Both the position numbers and the translations under genes were made by a program. Positions 19,228 through 27,377 of a stretch of DNA of 64,000 nucleotides are shown here, in pieces; position 1 is the first letter of the stretch, and each line of letters opens with the position of its first letter. Below the pieces are notes generated by a model. That model had not been told where the DNA came from. It saw nothing but the letters and a program-made list of their open reading frames with translations, and did no database searches. This stretch comes from Terriglobia bacterium (GTDB lineage: Bacteria; Acidobacteriota; Terriglobia; Acidiferrales; UBA7541): contig JAIQEW010000013.1 of assembly GCA_020073605.1 (NCBI GenBank), forward strand, positions 36,329 through 100,328, read 5' to 3'.

Positions 19228-21474
19228 ATGCGGAAGGCATTCGTCTTTCTGCTCGCCGTCGCGCTCTTAGCGTGCGGAGAGCAAGCGCGAGCCACGATCT
19301 TCGGCAGCGTGCGCGGCATTGTGCACGACCCGCAGCACCGGCCGGTCGCCGGTGCCGGCGTGCGGCTGAAGTCGGCAACTTCGTCTTGGTCGCAACAAAC
19401 GCAGACGGACCAGGATGGAAGCTTCGAGTTCAATGCCGTTCCCCTCGGCGAGTACCAGATCACGATCGCGGTCGCCGGTTTTCAGGACGCGACCCGCAAC
19501 TTTATCGTCGAGTCCGGCAGTTCACCCATTCTGCATTTCCAGATGGAGCTCGCGACCGTCACCCAGCGCGCCGAGGTGAAATCGGAGACGGAATCGACCG
19601 ATACCGGCTCATCGACCACGCAGACCCTCGTCACGCGGTCTCAGATCGAGCAAACTCCCGGAGCGGATCGCACCAACAGCCTCCAGATGATCACCGACTT
19701 CGTGCCCGGGGCTTACATGGTCCACGACCAGCTCCACGTGCGTGGCGGTCATCAGGTGAGCTGGCTGATTGACGGTGTGCCGGTGCCCAACACAAGCATC
19801 GCCAGCAATGTCGGTCCCCAGTTCGACCCGAAAGACATCGACTACTTGGAAGTCCAGCGCGGCGGCTATTCGGCTGACTACGGCGATCGCACCTACGGTG
19901 TGTTCAATGTCGTGCCGCGCACCGGCTTTGAATTCGATAATCAGGCCGAGCTCGTCGCCACATACGGCAACTTCAATCAGACCAACAGCCAGGTGAACTT
20001 CGGCGGCCACACGCAGCGTTTCGCCTACTACGCAAGCGCGAACGCGAATCGCTCCGACTATGGCCTCGAAACCCCGGACGAGCCGGTCCTGCACGATCTC
20101 GGCGATGGGGTTGGCGGCTTCAGCTCTCTGGTATTCAATGCAACTCCCGACGACCAGCTTCGCCTCGTCGCCTCGCTCCGGCGCGACTTCTATCAAGTCC
20201 CGAACACGCAGGGGCAGCAGGCAGCGTGCCCGCCCGATTCGGATCCGGACGTGGACAATTGCGCTGTTCGTGACGTGGATCGCGAGGCCGATTCCTTCGT
20301 GAACTTTTCCTGGGTCCACACGATCAACCCAGGTGCGCTGCTGACAGTCTCACCCTTTTACCACTTCAATAGCGCGAACTACGTCGGTGGCCCAAACGAT
20401 TTCCCGAAGTCGTCGCAAGACCGGCGCAACTCGAATTATGTGGGGTTCCAATCGGCCATATCGCTCACCAAGGGAAGAAACAGTCTCCGGGGCGGCCTCT
20501 ACGTGTATGGACAGCACGACAACTACCTCTTCGGAGTCATCGCGCAGGACCCCACTCAATCGATCCCGTTCCAAACCCTGAGCGTCTGGGGCAACCTCGA
20601 ATCCGTCTTCTTGCAGGATCAGCTCAAGGTCGCATCGTGGCTGACGCTCAATGGCGGTGTACGGCTCACACATTTCAGCGGCACCGCCGTCAGCGAAAAT
20701 TCCGCCGACCCGCGAGTTGGCGCCGCAATTCAGGTTCCGGGCGTGCATTGGATCCTGCGCGGCTCTTACGGCCGCACCTACCAGGCGCCGCCGCTGGACA
20801 CGATCTCGGGACCGCTGCTCGCTCAGAATCAGCAAGGCTTCCTTCCGCTGCACGGTGAGCGCGACGAACAATACGAAGTGGGTATCGCAATTCCCTTCCG
20901 CGGCTGGGTTTTCGATACCGGTTACTCGCACAACGCCGCGCGCAATTTTCTCGATCACGACGTGCTGGGCAATTCGAATATCTTCTTCCCCCTCACGATC
21001 GCTCACGCGCGCATCCGCGCCTGGGAGACGACCCTCCGCTCTCCTGAAATCGCCGGCCGCGCTCGCGTCTACGCCTCCTATTCGCATCAGTACGCACAGG
21101 GCGCGGGAGGTATCACCGGCGGGCTGACGGATTTCACGCCTCCTGAAGAAGGTCTTTTCTTTCTCGACCACGACCAGCGCGACACCTTGAGCGCGGGCTA
21201 CAACATCAAGCTCCCGCGGAAAATGTGGACCACCGGCAACCTGAATTTCGGTTCCGGATTTCTGTTCGAGGACGGCCCGCGGCACCTGCCCTCGCATACG
21301 ACCTTCGATCTTTCGCTCGGCAAGAATTTCGGCGACCGTCTGTCGCTTTCGTTCACGGCGGTGAATATCGGGAACGGGCGTTATATGCTGGATACGAGCA
21401 ACACTTTCGGCGGATCGCACTTCAACGAACCGCGCCAGTTGATCGGGCAGGTCCGCTGGCGATTCCATTACTGA
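19228..21474 (+). CDS. TonB-dependent receptor with N-terminal carboxypeptidase-regulatory domain
   Basis: This 748-residue outer-membrane receptor starts behind a strong ribosome-binding site (GGGAGGAGT). A signal peptide is followed by a CarboxypepD_reg beta-sandwich (about 25-110: GIVHDPQHRPVAGAGV), then a plug domain (LHVRGGHQVSWLIDGVPVP), then a 22-strand-type barrel ending in an aromatic residue (RWRFHY). This design is common in Acidobacteriota and Bacteroidota. The ligand is not given by the sequence. Its place between a Cys-rich exported protein and a copper-handling lipoprotein suggests copper or a copper chelate. No partner SusD-like protein is present. Confidence 0.9.
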   Translation: MRKAFVFLLAVALLACGEQARATIFGSVRGIVHDPQHRPVAGAGVRLKSATSSWSQQTQTDQDGSFEFNAVPLGEYQITIAVAGFQDATRNFIVESGSSPILHFQMELATVTQRAEVKSETESTDTGSSTTQTLVTRSQIEQTPGADRTNSLQMITDFVPGAYMVHDQLHVRGGHQVSWLIDGVPVPNTSIASNVGPQFDPKDIDYLEVQRGGYSADYGDRTYGVFNVVPRTGFEFDNQAELVATYGNFNQTNSQVNFGGHTQRFAYYASANANRSDYGLETPDEPVLHDLGDGVGGFSSLVFNATPDDQLRLVASLRRDFYQVPNTQGQQAACPPDSDPDVDNCAVRDVDREADSFVNFSWVHTINPGALLTVSPFYHFNSANYVGGPNDFPKSSQDRRNSNYVGFQSAISLTKGRNSLRGGLYVYGQHDNYLFGVIAQDPTQSIPFQTLSVWGNLESVFLQDQLKVASWLTLNGGVRLTHFSGTAVSENSADPRVGAAIQVPGVHWILRGSYGRTYQAPPLDTISGPLLAQNQQGFLPLHGERDEQYEVGIAIPFRGWVFDTGYSHNAARNFLDHDVLGNSNIFFPLTIAHARIRAWETTLRSPEIAGRARVYASYSHQYAQGAGGITGGLTDFTPPEEGLFFLDHDQRDTLSAGYNIKLPRKMWTTGNLNFGSGFLFEDGPRHLPSHTTFDLSLGKNFGDRLSLSFTAVNIGNGRYMLDTSNTFGGSHFNEPRQLIGQVRWRFHY

Positions 21475-21523
21475 TTTCGGATTCGCACGGGTACAATTTG
21501 AAGGAAGCACACAGGGGAGATAC

Positions 21524-22486
21524 GTGCCTGCCATGCGACACAGACGACATTTTCGGATTCTGCGAGCGCGAACTTTGTTCGCGTTCCTCCTCGCGGCCAT
21601 CGCGTTGGTCCCGGCCGCGTGCAGCAAGAAGCCTGCGCCCGAACTGGCCGCGCGCCGCTACCATCTCGTCGGCAAGGTCGTCTCGATCGACGTGGAGCAC
21701 AACTCTCTCAACGTCGATGGGCAGGAGATTCCCGGCTTCATGATGGCCATGACGATGCCCTATCCCGTCCGCGACGCCAAGACTCTCTCGTCCCTCGGTC
21801 CCGGAGACGAGATCACCGCCGATGTCGTCGTGACGGACGACGGCGCCTATCTCGAAAACATCGTCGTCACGAAGAAAGGCAGCGGCGGCGCGAAACCAGC
21901 AGGAGCCAGAAACACTCCGCACCCCGGTGACCAGGTTCCCGATTTTGCATTCGTCGACCAGGACGGCAAGCAAGTCCACCTCCGTTCGTATCAGGGACAC
22001 GTTCTGCTCATCACGTTCATCTACACGCGATGCCCGTTTCCTGATTATTGCCCGCTCGTCTCGAGGAACTTTTCGCAGATTTACGTCGCGCTGAAAAAGG
22101 ACCCGGCGCTTGGTTCCAAAGTCCGGCTGTTGAGCGTCAGCTTCGATCCTGAGCACGATACGCCTGCGGTCTTGAAGCGCTACGCTGAAAGTTTCCGCAC
22201 AACGACCGGCGGCGATCCGTTCGACCGCTGGAAGTTTACCGTCGTGCCGGCAAAGGATCTGCCAAAGGTCGCGGATTTTTTCGGATTGATCTACACGCCG
22301 GAGAAGGACCAGATCTCCCACTCGATGAGCACCACGGTCATCTCACCCGAGGGCACGGTCTACAAATGGTACGAGGAAACGGACTGGAGTCCCGCTGATC
22401 TTTTGAAAGACGCCGCGCAAGTGTTGCAGCAGGGAAACGGACGCAGCGCCGGCCCGCACCCGTCCGCCGGCGTCCCCACGGCCTGA
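21524..22486 (+). CDS. CusF-like copper domain fused to SCO1/SenC thioredoxin-fold lipoprotein
   Basis: The 320-residue protein has a lipobox with Cys33 and two domains. Residues 45-115 look like a CusF-type copper chaperone (VVSIDVEHNSLNV ... Met-rich MMAMTMP at 73-79). Residues 135-300 are an SCO1/SenC domain with Cys170 and Cys176 and the third copper ligand His266. SCO proteins deliver copper to CuA of cytochrome oxidase or act as thiol reductants. The cysteine spacing is C-x5-C rather than the classic C-x3-C. I chose GTG 21524 because GGGGAG lies 5 bases before it; ATG 21533 is the alternative. Confidence 0.88.
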   Translation: MPAMRHRRHFRILRARTLFAFLLAAIALVPAACSKKPAPELAARRYHLVGKVVSIDVEHNSLNVDGQEIPGFMMAMTMPYPVRDAKTLSSLGPGDEITADVVVTDDGAYLENIVVTKKGSGGAKPAGARNTPHPGDQVPDFAFVDQDGKQVHLRSYQGHVLLITFIYTRCPFPDYCPLVSRNFSQIYVALKKDPALGSKVRLLSVSFDPEHDTPAVLKRYAESFRTTTGGDPFDRWKFTVVPAKDLPKVADFFGLIYTPEKDQISHSMSTTVISPEGTVYKWYEETDWSPADLLKDAAQVLQQGNGRSAGPHPSAGVPTA

Positions 22487-22505
22487 AGTTTTCAAAACAA
22501 GAAAA

Positions 22506-23534
22506 TCAGTTTTTGCGTTCGAGGATGAAATCCGGCACGGCGAGTAATGCCCTGCGGTATTCGGTTTCGGGAAGCTCTTCGAGGCACGCCTTTGCACGGC
22601 TGACGTAGTCTTTGGCGAGATCCGACGCGCGCGCGAGTGCGCCCGTCTCTCCCACGAGCCTGGTAATCTGCTCCGGACGCACGCTCAGGAATCCGCGCTC
22701 TTCGAGAACTTTCGCCACCAGCCGGCGCCCCTCCGGCGAATGCCCGTTGGAATTTCCGTCGGCCGTCTGCGGCGCGGCTCCGTTCTCCAGCGCAAAGATC
22801 AGCGGCAGCGTGACCTTCCCTTCCTTCAAATCGCTCAGCACCGGCTTCCCGAGCTGTTCGGGCGACGCCGTAAAATCGAGCAGATCGTCCACGAGCTGAA
22901 ACGCGAGCCCGGCGTTGCGGCCGTATTCGGCGAGCGCTTCCTCCACGTGCTTCGGCTGGCGTCCGAGCACGGCTCCCAAGCGCGCGCATCCGCTGAAGAG
23001 GCACGCCGTCTTGCGATAGGCGAGTTCGGTCGCGTCCGCCTGAGTCAGATCGATTCGCCCCAGCCGCGTGAGCTGCAGCAATTCGCCCTCGACCATATTC
23101 TGCGTCAGGTTGATCAGGATGTCGAGGATCGCGAAGTTCCGCTCTCTCAGCGCCATCTCGAACGACTGCATGTAGAGCCAGTCGCCCGCGAGAACGCTCA
23201 TGTGATTTCCCCAGCGCGCGTTTGTGCTCGGGCGCCCGCGCCGCGTCTGCGCCCCGTCGATCACATCGTCGTGGACCAGCGTCGCGCTGTGAATCATTTC
23301 CACTATCGCGCCCATCCGGATCGCGCTCGGCCCGCGGTATCCCGCTGCTCCCGCCGCGAGCAAGAGCAGCGCCGGGCGCAGCCGCTTGCCGCCGCCCTCG
23401 CGCAGATAGCCCGCGATCTCGGCGACCGGCTCGATCGCCGCGCCGCTCTGCGCGGCAATCTCCTGTTCGACGAGCGCCAGATCGTCGCGAACGAGTTCAA
23501 AAATTCCCTTTGCGATTTGGACAGCGAAGGCCAT
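22506..23534 (-). CDS. Polyprenyl diphosphate synthase (trans-isoprenyl diphosphate synthase)
   Basis: This soluble prenyltransferase elongates allyl diphosphates with isopentenyl diphosphate, and typically makes the side chain of menaquinone or ubiquinone. It has 342 residues. The G-G-G-K-R-L-R-P motif is near 48-55, the first Asp-rich motif is in VHDDVIDGA, and the second is in QLVDDLLDF with the following D-x-x-x-K context. Chain length cannot be fixed by eye; octaprenyl or heptaprenyl synthases are the usual bacterial members of this length. It is convergent with the SCO gene and just downstream of tatD. Confidence 0.92.
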   Translation of the reverse strand: MAFAVQIAKGIFELVRDDLALVEQEIAAQSGAAIEPVAEIAGYLREGGGKRLRPALLLLAAGAAGYRGPSAIRMGAIVEMIHSATLVHDDVIDGAQTRRGRPSTNARWGNHMSVLAGDWLYMQSFEMALRERNFAILDILINLTQNMVEGELLQLTRLGRIDLTQADATELAYRKTACLFSGCARLGAVLGRQPKHVEEALAEYGRNAGLAFQLVDDLLDFTASPEQLGKPVLSDLKEGKVTLPLIFALENGAAPQTADGNSNGHSPEGRRLVAKVLEERGFLSVRPEQITRLVGETGALARASDLAKDYVSRAKACLEELPETEYRRALLAVPDFILERKN

Positions 23535-23555
23535 GCGCTCTGCGTGCCCCGCCCT

Positions 23556-24365
23556 TTATCGAGTTTCGCCCGTAGCGTGCCGGGCGTCGAGCCGGAAAAG
23601 CTTCCTGAAGTTTGCGGCCGTCCTCGCCGCGACCTCTTCGGGGGCTAAGTCTCTCACATTCCCCAACGCTTTCGCCACCTCAACCACAAACGCAGGCTCG
23701 TTCCGCTTGCCCCGCCGTCCTTGCGGAGCCAGAAACGGCGAATCCGTTTCCGTGAGCATTTTTTCAAGCGGAAGTTCCCGCGCCACGTCGCGTAGGCTCT
23801 GGTTTTTTGGATACGTCACGTTCCCCGCGAACGAAATCAGGAAGCCCATATCCAGCCCGCGCCGCGCCTCTTCCAGCGTTCCCGTGAAGCAGTGGAAAAT
23901 TCCGCCGAGGCCCGTCGGCCCCCAGTCCTGTTCGAGAATCGCGAGGCAATCGTCCCACGCATCGCGGCAGTGGATGATCACCGGCAGCTTCGCGGCGTGT
24001 GCCTGCACGAGCTGCCGCCGGAACACTTGCTGCTGCACATCGCGCGGGGAATGATCGTAGAAGTAGTCGAGGCCCATTTCGCCCCAGCCGATCACGCGCG
24101 GATGCCGCGCGAGTTCGTCCAGCCGCGCGAAATGTTCTCCGGTCGCCACGCTCGCGTCATGCGGATGGATGCCGACCGTCGCGTAGATCCAGTCGTGCTG
24201 CTCGGCAAACGGAATCGCCGCGTCGAGGCGTTCCGCAGGGCTGGTGCCGCTGCCGATCGCCAGCAGCGTCTGCACCCCGGCAGCGCGCGCGCGTTCGAGC
24301 ATCGCCGCGCGGTCCCCGTCAAACTGTGCGACTTCCAGATGCGCGTGTGAGTCGATGATTTCCAT
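23556..24365 (-). CDS. tatD: TatD-family metal-dependent DNase
   Basis: The 269-residue TIM-barrel hydrolase starts at MEIIDSHAHLE. The metal ligands are visible: D-S-H-A-H near the start, G-E-M-G-L-D-Y (Glu), H-C-R-D (His), H-C-F-T-G (His) and T-E-T-D-S-P (Asp). TatD/YcfH proteins are 3'-5' exonucleases with roles in repair and DNA clearance. The longer open frame upstream is not used because the family starts at this Met. It is followed 21 bases on by polyprenyl synthase on the same strand. Confidence 0.93.
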   Translation of the reverse strand: MEIIDSHAHLEVAQFDGDRAAMLERARAAGVQTLLAIGSGTSPAERLDAAIPFAEQHDWIYATVGIHPHDASVATGEHFARLDELARHPRVIGWGEMGLDYFYDHSPRDVQQQVFRRQLVQAHAAKLPVIIHCRDAWDDCLAILEQDWGPTGLGGIFHCFTGTLEEARRGLDMGFLISFAGNVTYPKNQSLRDVARELPLEKMLTETDSPFLAPQGRRGKRNEPAFVVEVAKALGNVRDLAPEEVAARTAANFRKLFRLDARHATGETR

Positions 24366-24415
24366 CGGGTTTGACTTGTCCTCGCAGGGGCGCGGCAACA
24401 TGCAGTCAGCGAAGC

Positions 24416-25003
24416 CTATTTCTTGGGCTTTGCCTTTTCAAATACTGGAAGATTGACGTCAATGTCCCAGCCGAAGTTCTGATTCGGAATGCCCATGAAC
24501 TTCATGTCGCAAACATACGACCCTTTGCTTTTCAGCTTCAGATTCTTCCCGTCGAACTGGTAGGTCTGCAAGAAGCCTTTAACATCCTGCTCGAAGGGTG
24601 CGATGGTGCACGCATGGCCGGGGACGGACATATCGACCTGCCAAACCTTATACTTCGCATCCACGGAGAGCTGGATCACCGCATGCGAACTATTGTAATC
24701 CTTGGGATTGTTTGCCTTTCCGCTCCATTTTCTTTCCATGGATTCGATGTTGCCGCTTGTCACGCCGGCCACATCATCTGGAGTTAGCGGAAAGGAATAG
24801 AAAGAAATTCGCAGCCAGGAGTACCCTGGCGCACCAAGCCGCGGTTCGATCATCGCAACCGCGCTCGATAAGGTCATTGCACTTTTGTCGACCGAAAATT
24901 TCGCGTTCGTACTGAAGGAGCCGGGATCTACAGGCGTCGGATCGGCCAACGCGGCGCCCATCATGCACAGCATGACGGAAGTCAGAAGGCAAAACCGACG
25001 CAT
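24416..25003 (-). CDS. Exported hypothetical protein
   Basis: The 195-residue protein has a signal peptide (hydrophobic 5-20, cleavage after ALA). A good ribosome-binding site (AAGGAG) lies 5 bases before the ATG. Two cysteines in the C-terminal half (in HACTI and YVCDM) could form a disulfide. The rest is beta-rich with no motif I recognise, and ends in a Lys-rich tail. It lies upstream of tatD on the same strand and may share its transcript. Function is unknown. Confidence 0.72.
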   Translation of the reverse strand: MRRFCLLTSVMLCMMGAALADPTPVDPGSFSTNAKFSVDKSAMTLSSAVAMIEPRLGAPGYSWLRISFYSFPLTPDDVAGVTSGNIESMERKWSGKANNPKDYNSSHAVIQLSVDAKYKVWQVDMSVPGHACTIAPFEQDVKGFLQTYQFDGKNLKLKSKGSYVCDMKFMGIPNQNFGWDIDVNLPVFEKAKPKK

Positions 25004-25183
25004 GAAATGCTCCTTTCTCTGTGGGTCGCAGCTGAACTTGTCCCGAGCGTAGCCGAGGGAGCCGCGACATTACCCAGTCGGCGCGGAGCGCCTTCCTATG
25101 CGCTGCTTCTATCGCAGCAAGTCTTCCCGCCGATCGCATGGACGAGGCAACATGCCCAAAACACGAAGAGAGATCCCTCCCTC

Positions 25184-25199
25184 ATCCGCCGCGGCGGAT
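25184..25199. repeat. 16-bp perfect palindrome in a REP-like intergenic stretch
   Basis: ATCCGCCG and CGGCGGAT form a perfect 16-bp palindrome, framed by GATCCCTC before and GCTCGGGAT after, which extend the pairing. It lies in the 226-base gap between metG and the exported hypothetical. The layout (a short outer CCCT/AGGG-type stem around an inner GC palindrome) resembles REP-type repeats and may help end metG transcription. Confidence 0.4.
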
Positions 25200-25229
25200 T
25201 CGCTCGGGATGACCATCCTGATCGGATGG

Positions 25230-27251
25230 TCACTTCACCTTCGCGCCCGCGGGAATTTCCTCAACGAATGTGCACAGCACCGGCTTGCCGTCCGCCCCGG
25301 CCGACGCCGCCAGCAGCATCCCATTCGATTCGAGTCCGCGCATCTTGCGCGGCGCAAGGTTCGTGACGACTACCACCTTGCGTCCGACCAAATCTTCCGG
25401 CGCGTACGCCAGCGCGATTCCAGCAAGCACCTGCCGGACCTCGTCGCCAATATCGACCAGCAATTTCAGGAGCTTATCCGCACCCTGAATTCTCTCCGCC
25501 GCCTTCACCACTCCAACGCGGAGCTCCACTTTCGCAAAGTCCTCTATGCCGATCTTCGCGCTGGCGGGTGCAACGGCTCCTTCGGCCGCGGGCGTTGCCG
25601 CAGCGGGTTGCGTGGCTCCCGGATTTCGTATTTCCTGTTCCATCGTTTCAATCCTTTCGTACGTCGGCTTGTACTCCATGCGCGGAAATATTGCCTCCGG
25701 TTTCGAAATCCGTGTCCCGGGCTTCAATCCGCCCCAGACCAATTCATTGAGCTGAAAATCTTCCAGCCTCCCAGGCTGTCCCAGGTGGCGCCATATCTCT
25801 TGGGTAGCCTCGGGCAGCACCGGATGCGCCAGCGCCGTGATAATCCGCAATGCCTCCGCGGCGGTGTAGAGCACCTCGCGAAGCTGGCCCCGATGAATCG
25901 GGTCGCTCGCAATCTTCCAGGGCTTCTCCTGCACCAGATACGCATCCACCTGCGAGATGAATCTCCAGATGTCCTGCACCGCGGACGAGAATCGGTATGC
26001 GTCATAGTGTTCTCGCGCGATCGATTCGATCGGGCCGGAAATGAACTTCGTGATAGCGTTGTCCGAAGTCGGCTCCGGAACGTGGCTCTCGAAGTAGCTC
26101 TCGATCATCGCCAACACGCGGCTCGCGAGATTCCCGAGTCCGTTGACCAGATCCGCTTCGTAGCGTGTGAGCAGCGCTTCGCGCGAAAAATTGCCGTCCT
26201 GGCCGAAAACCACCTCGCGCAACAGGTAGTACCGCAGCGCGTCGTTGCCCAGCACCTTCACAATCGGCTCAGGATACGCAACATTCCCCTTCGACTTGCT
26301 CATCTTCTCCTGTTCGAAGAGCAGCCAGCCGTGCGCGAAAATCTGCTTCGGCAGCGGCAGTTCCGCCGCCATCAGAAAGGCCGGCCAATAGACCGCATGA
26401 AACCGGATGATCTCTTTCCCGATCATGTGCAGGTCAGCCGGCCAGTATTTCTGGAACTCGGCGCTGCCGTTTTCGCCCTCGCCGTATCCGATTCCGCTCA
26501 TGTAGCTCGTCAGCGCGTCGTACCAGACGTAGAAAACGTGCTCGGGATCGTCCGGCCACGGAATGCCCCACTTGATCGACTTGCGGCTGATGGACACATC
26601 CTTCAGCCCGCTCTCGACGAAGCTCCTCACCTCATTCAGCCGGAAATCCGGCTGCACGAATTGCGGCTGAGCCTTATACAGCTCCAGCAGCTTGTCCTGA
26701 TACGCCGAAAGCCGGAAAAAGTAGTTCTCCTCGGACACCAGCTCCGCCGGGCGGCCGCACGTGGGGCAGTTCGCCGGCTCCGGCGTGTCGCTCACGTAAA
26801 GATTGTCGTAGATGCAGTAGCGGCCTTCGTATTTCGCCTTGTAGATTGCATCGGGCGAACGCTTCATCGTCCGGCGGACCAGATGCTGCACGGCGCGCGC
26901 ATGTTCGGTCGAAGTCGTGCGAATGAAATCGGTGTGCGTGATTCCCAGCAGCTTCCACAGGTCGCGAAAGATTTTTTCGTTCCGGTCGACCAGCTGCGCG
27001 GGCGTGATCCCCTGCTTCTCGGCCGCGCGCTCGATGTTCACACCGTGCTCGTCCGTCCCGGTCAGGTAGGCGACGTCGTATCCGCACATGCGTTTGTACC
27101 GCGCGATCACGTCGCACACGATGGTCGTGTACGCCGACCCCACGTGTGGCCGCGAATTCGCGTAGTAAATCGGCGTGGTCAGGTAGAACTTCGGCTTGCC
27201 CTGAGCGCCTGTCGCGAAGGGCTTGTCCTTTGAGGAGCTGGCTCGGTTCAT
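25230..27251 (-). CDS. metG: Methionyl-tRNA synthetase with C-terminal tRNA-binding domain
   Basis: This class I aminoacyl-tRNA synthetase charges tRNA-Met. It has 673 residues. The N-terminal Rossmann domain begins FYLTTPIYYANSRPHVGSAYT (HVGS is the HIGH motif), and the KMSKS motif is intact (EKMSKSKG). A CPTCG pair marks the zinc knuckle. A linker rich in Ala and Pro (about 545-570) leads to a C-terminal EMAP/Trbp111-type tRNA-binding domain (IEDFAKVELRVG). The first 20 residues are a dispensable-looking leader, and this same leader is duplicated upstream of the CocE gene. Confidence 0.97.
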   Translation of the reverse strand: MNRASSSKDKPFATGAQGKPKFYLTTPIYYANSRPHVGSAYTTIVCDVIARYKRMCGYDVAYLTGTDEHGVNIERAAEKQGITPAQLVDRNEKIFRDLWKLLGITHTDFIRTTSTEHARAVQHLVRRTMKRSPDAIYKAKYEGRYCIYDNLYVSDTPEPANCPTCGRPAELVSEENYFFRLSAYQDKLLELYKAQPQFVQPDFRLNEVRSFVESGLKDVSISRKSIKWGIPWPDDPEHVFYVWYDALTSYMSGIGYGEGENGSAEFQKYWPADLHMIGKEIIRFHAVYWPAFLMAAELPLPKQIFAHGWLLFEQEKMSKSKGNVAYPEPIVKVLGNDALRYYLLREVVFGQDGNFSREALLTRYEADLVNGLGNLASRVLAMIESYFESHVPEPTSDNAITKFISGPIESIAREHYDAYRFSSAVQDIWRFISQVDAYLVQEKPWKIASDPIHRGQLREVLYTAAEALRIITALAHPVLPEATQEIWRHLGQPGRLEDFQLNELVWGGLKPGTRISKPEAIFPRMEYKPTYERIETMEQEIRNPGATQPAAATPAAEGAVAPASAKIGIEDFAKVELRVGVVKAAERIQGADKLLKLLVDIGDEVRQVLAGIALAYAPEDLVGRKVVVVTNLAPRKMRGLESNGMLLAASAGADGKPVLCTFVEEIPAGAKVK

Positions 27252-27323
27252 GAAAGATTTGTGTTTCCGCTGCGGAACTGCAAGAAAACGATACTAGTCT
27301 GGCACGCCGGACCTGTCAATTAA
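27192..27323 (-). repeat. Direct repeat copy A: metG 5' end and promoter
   Basis: These 132 bases contain the first 20 codons of metG, its leader and its promoter. The stretch recurs without gaps exactly 1,900 bases further on (29092-29223) with about 13 mismatches, roughly 90 % identity. Similarity fades outside these limits. Confidence 0.9.
27291..27319 (-). promoter_or_regulatory. Consensus sigma-70 promoter of metG
   Basis: Read on the minus strand, TTGACA (27319-27314) and TAGTAT (27296-27291) are separated by 17 bases. The -35 box is a perfect consensus. Transcription would begin near 27284, leaving a leader of about 33 bases before metG. Confidence 0.75.
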
Positions 27324-27377
27324 CCCAGATTCGGGGTACTGGGATGGCCCCCGAACGAGCAGTCCGCCAGGATCTCG

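Noticed and set aside
25098..27233. Long plus-strand open frame (711 codons) opposite metG
   Set aside because: The complementary strand encodes a complete methionyl-tRNA synthetase. The antisense product is Arg/His-rich with no domain pattern.
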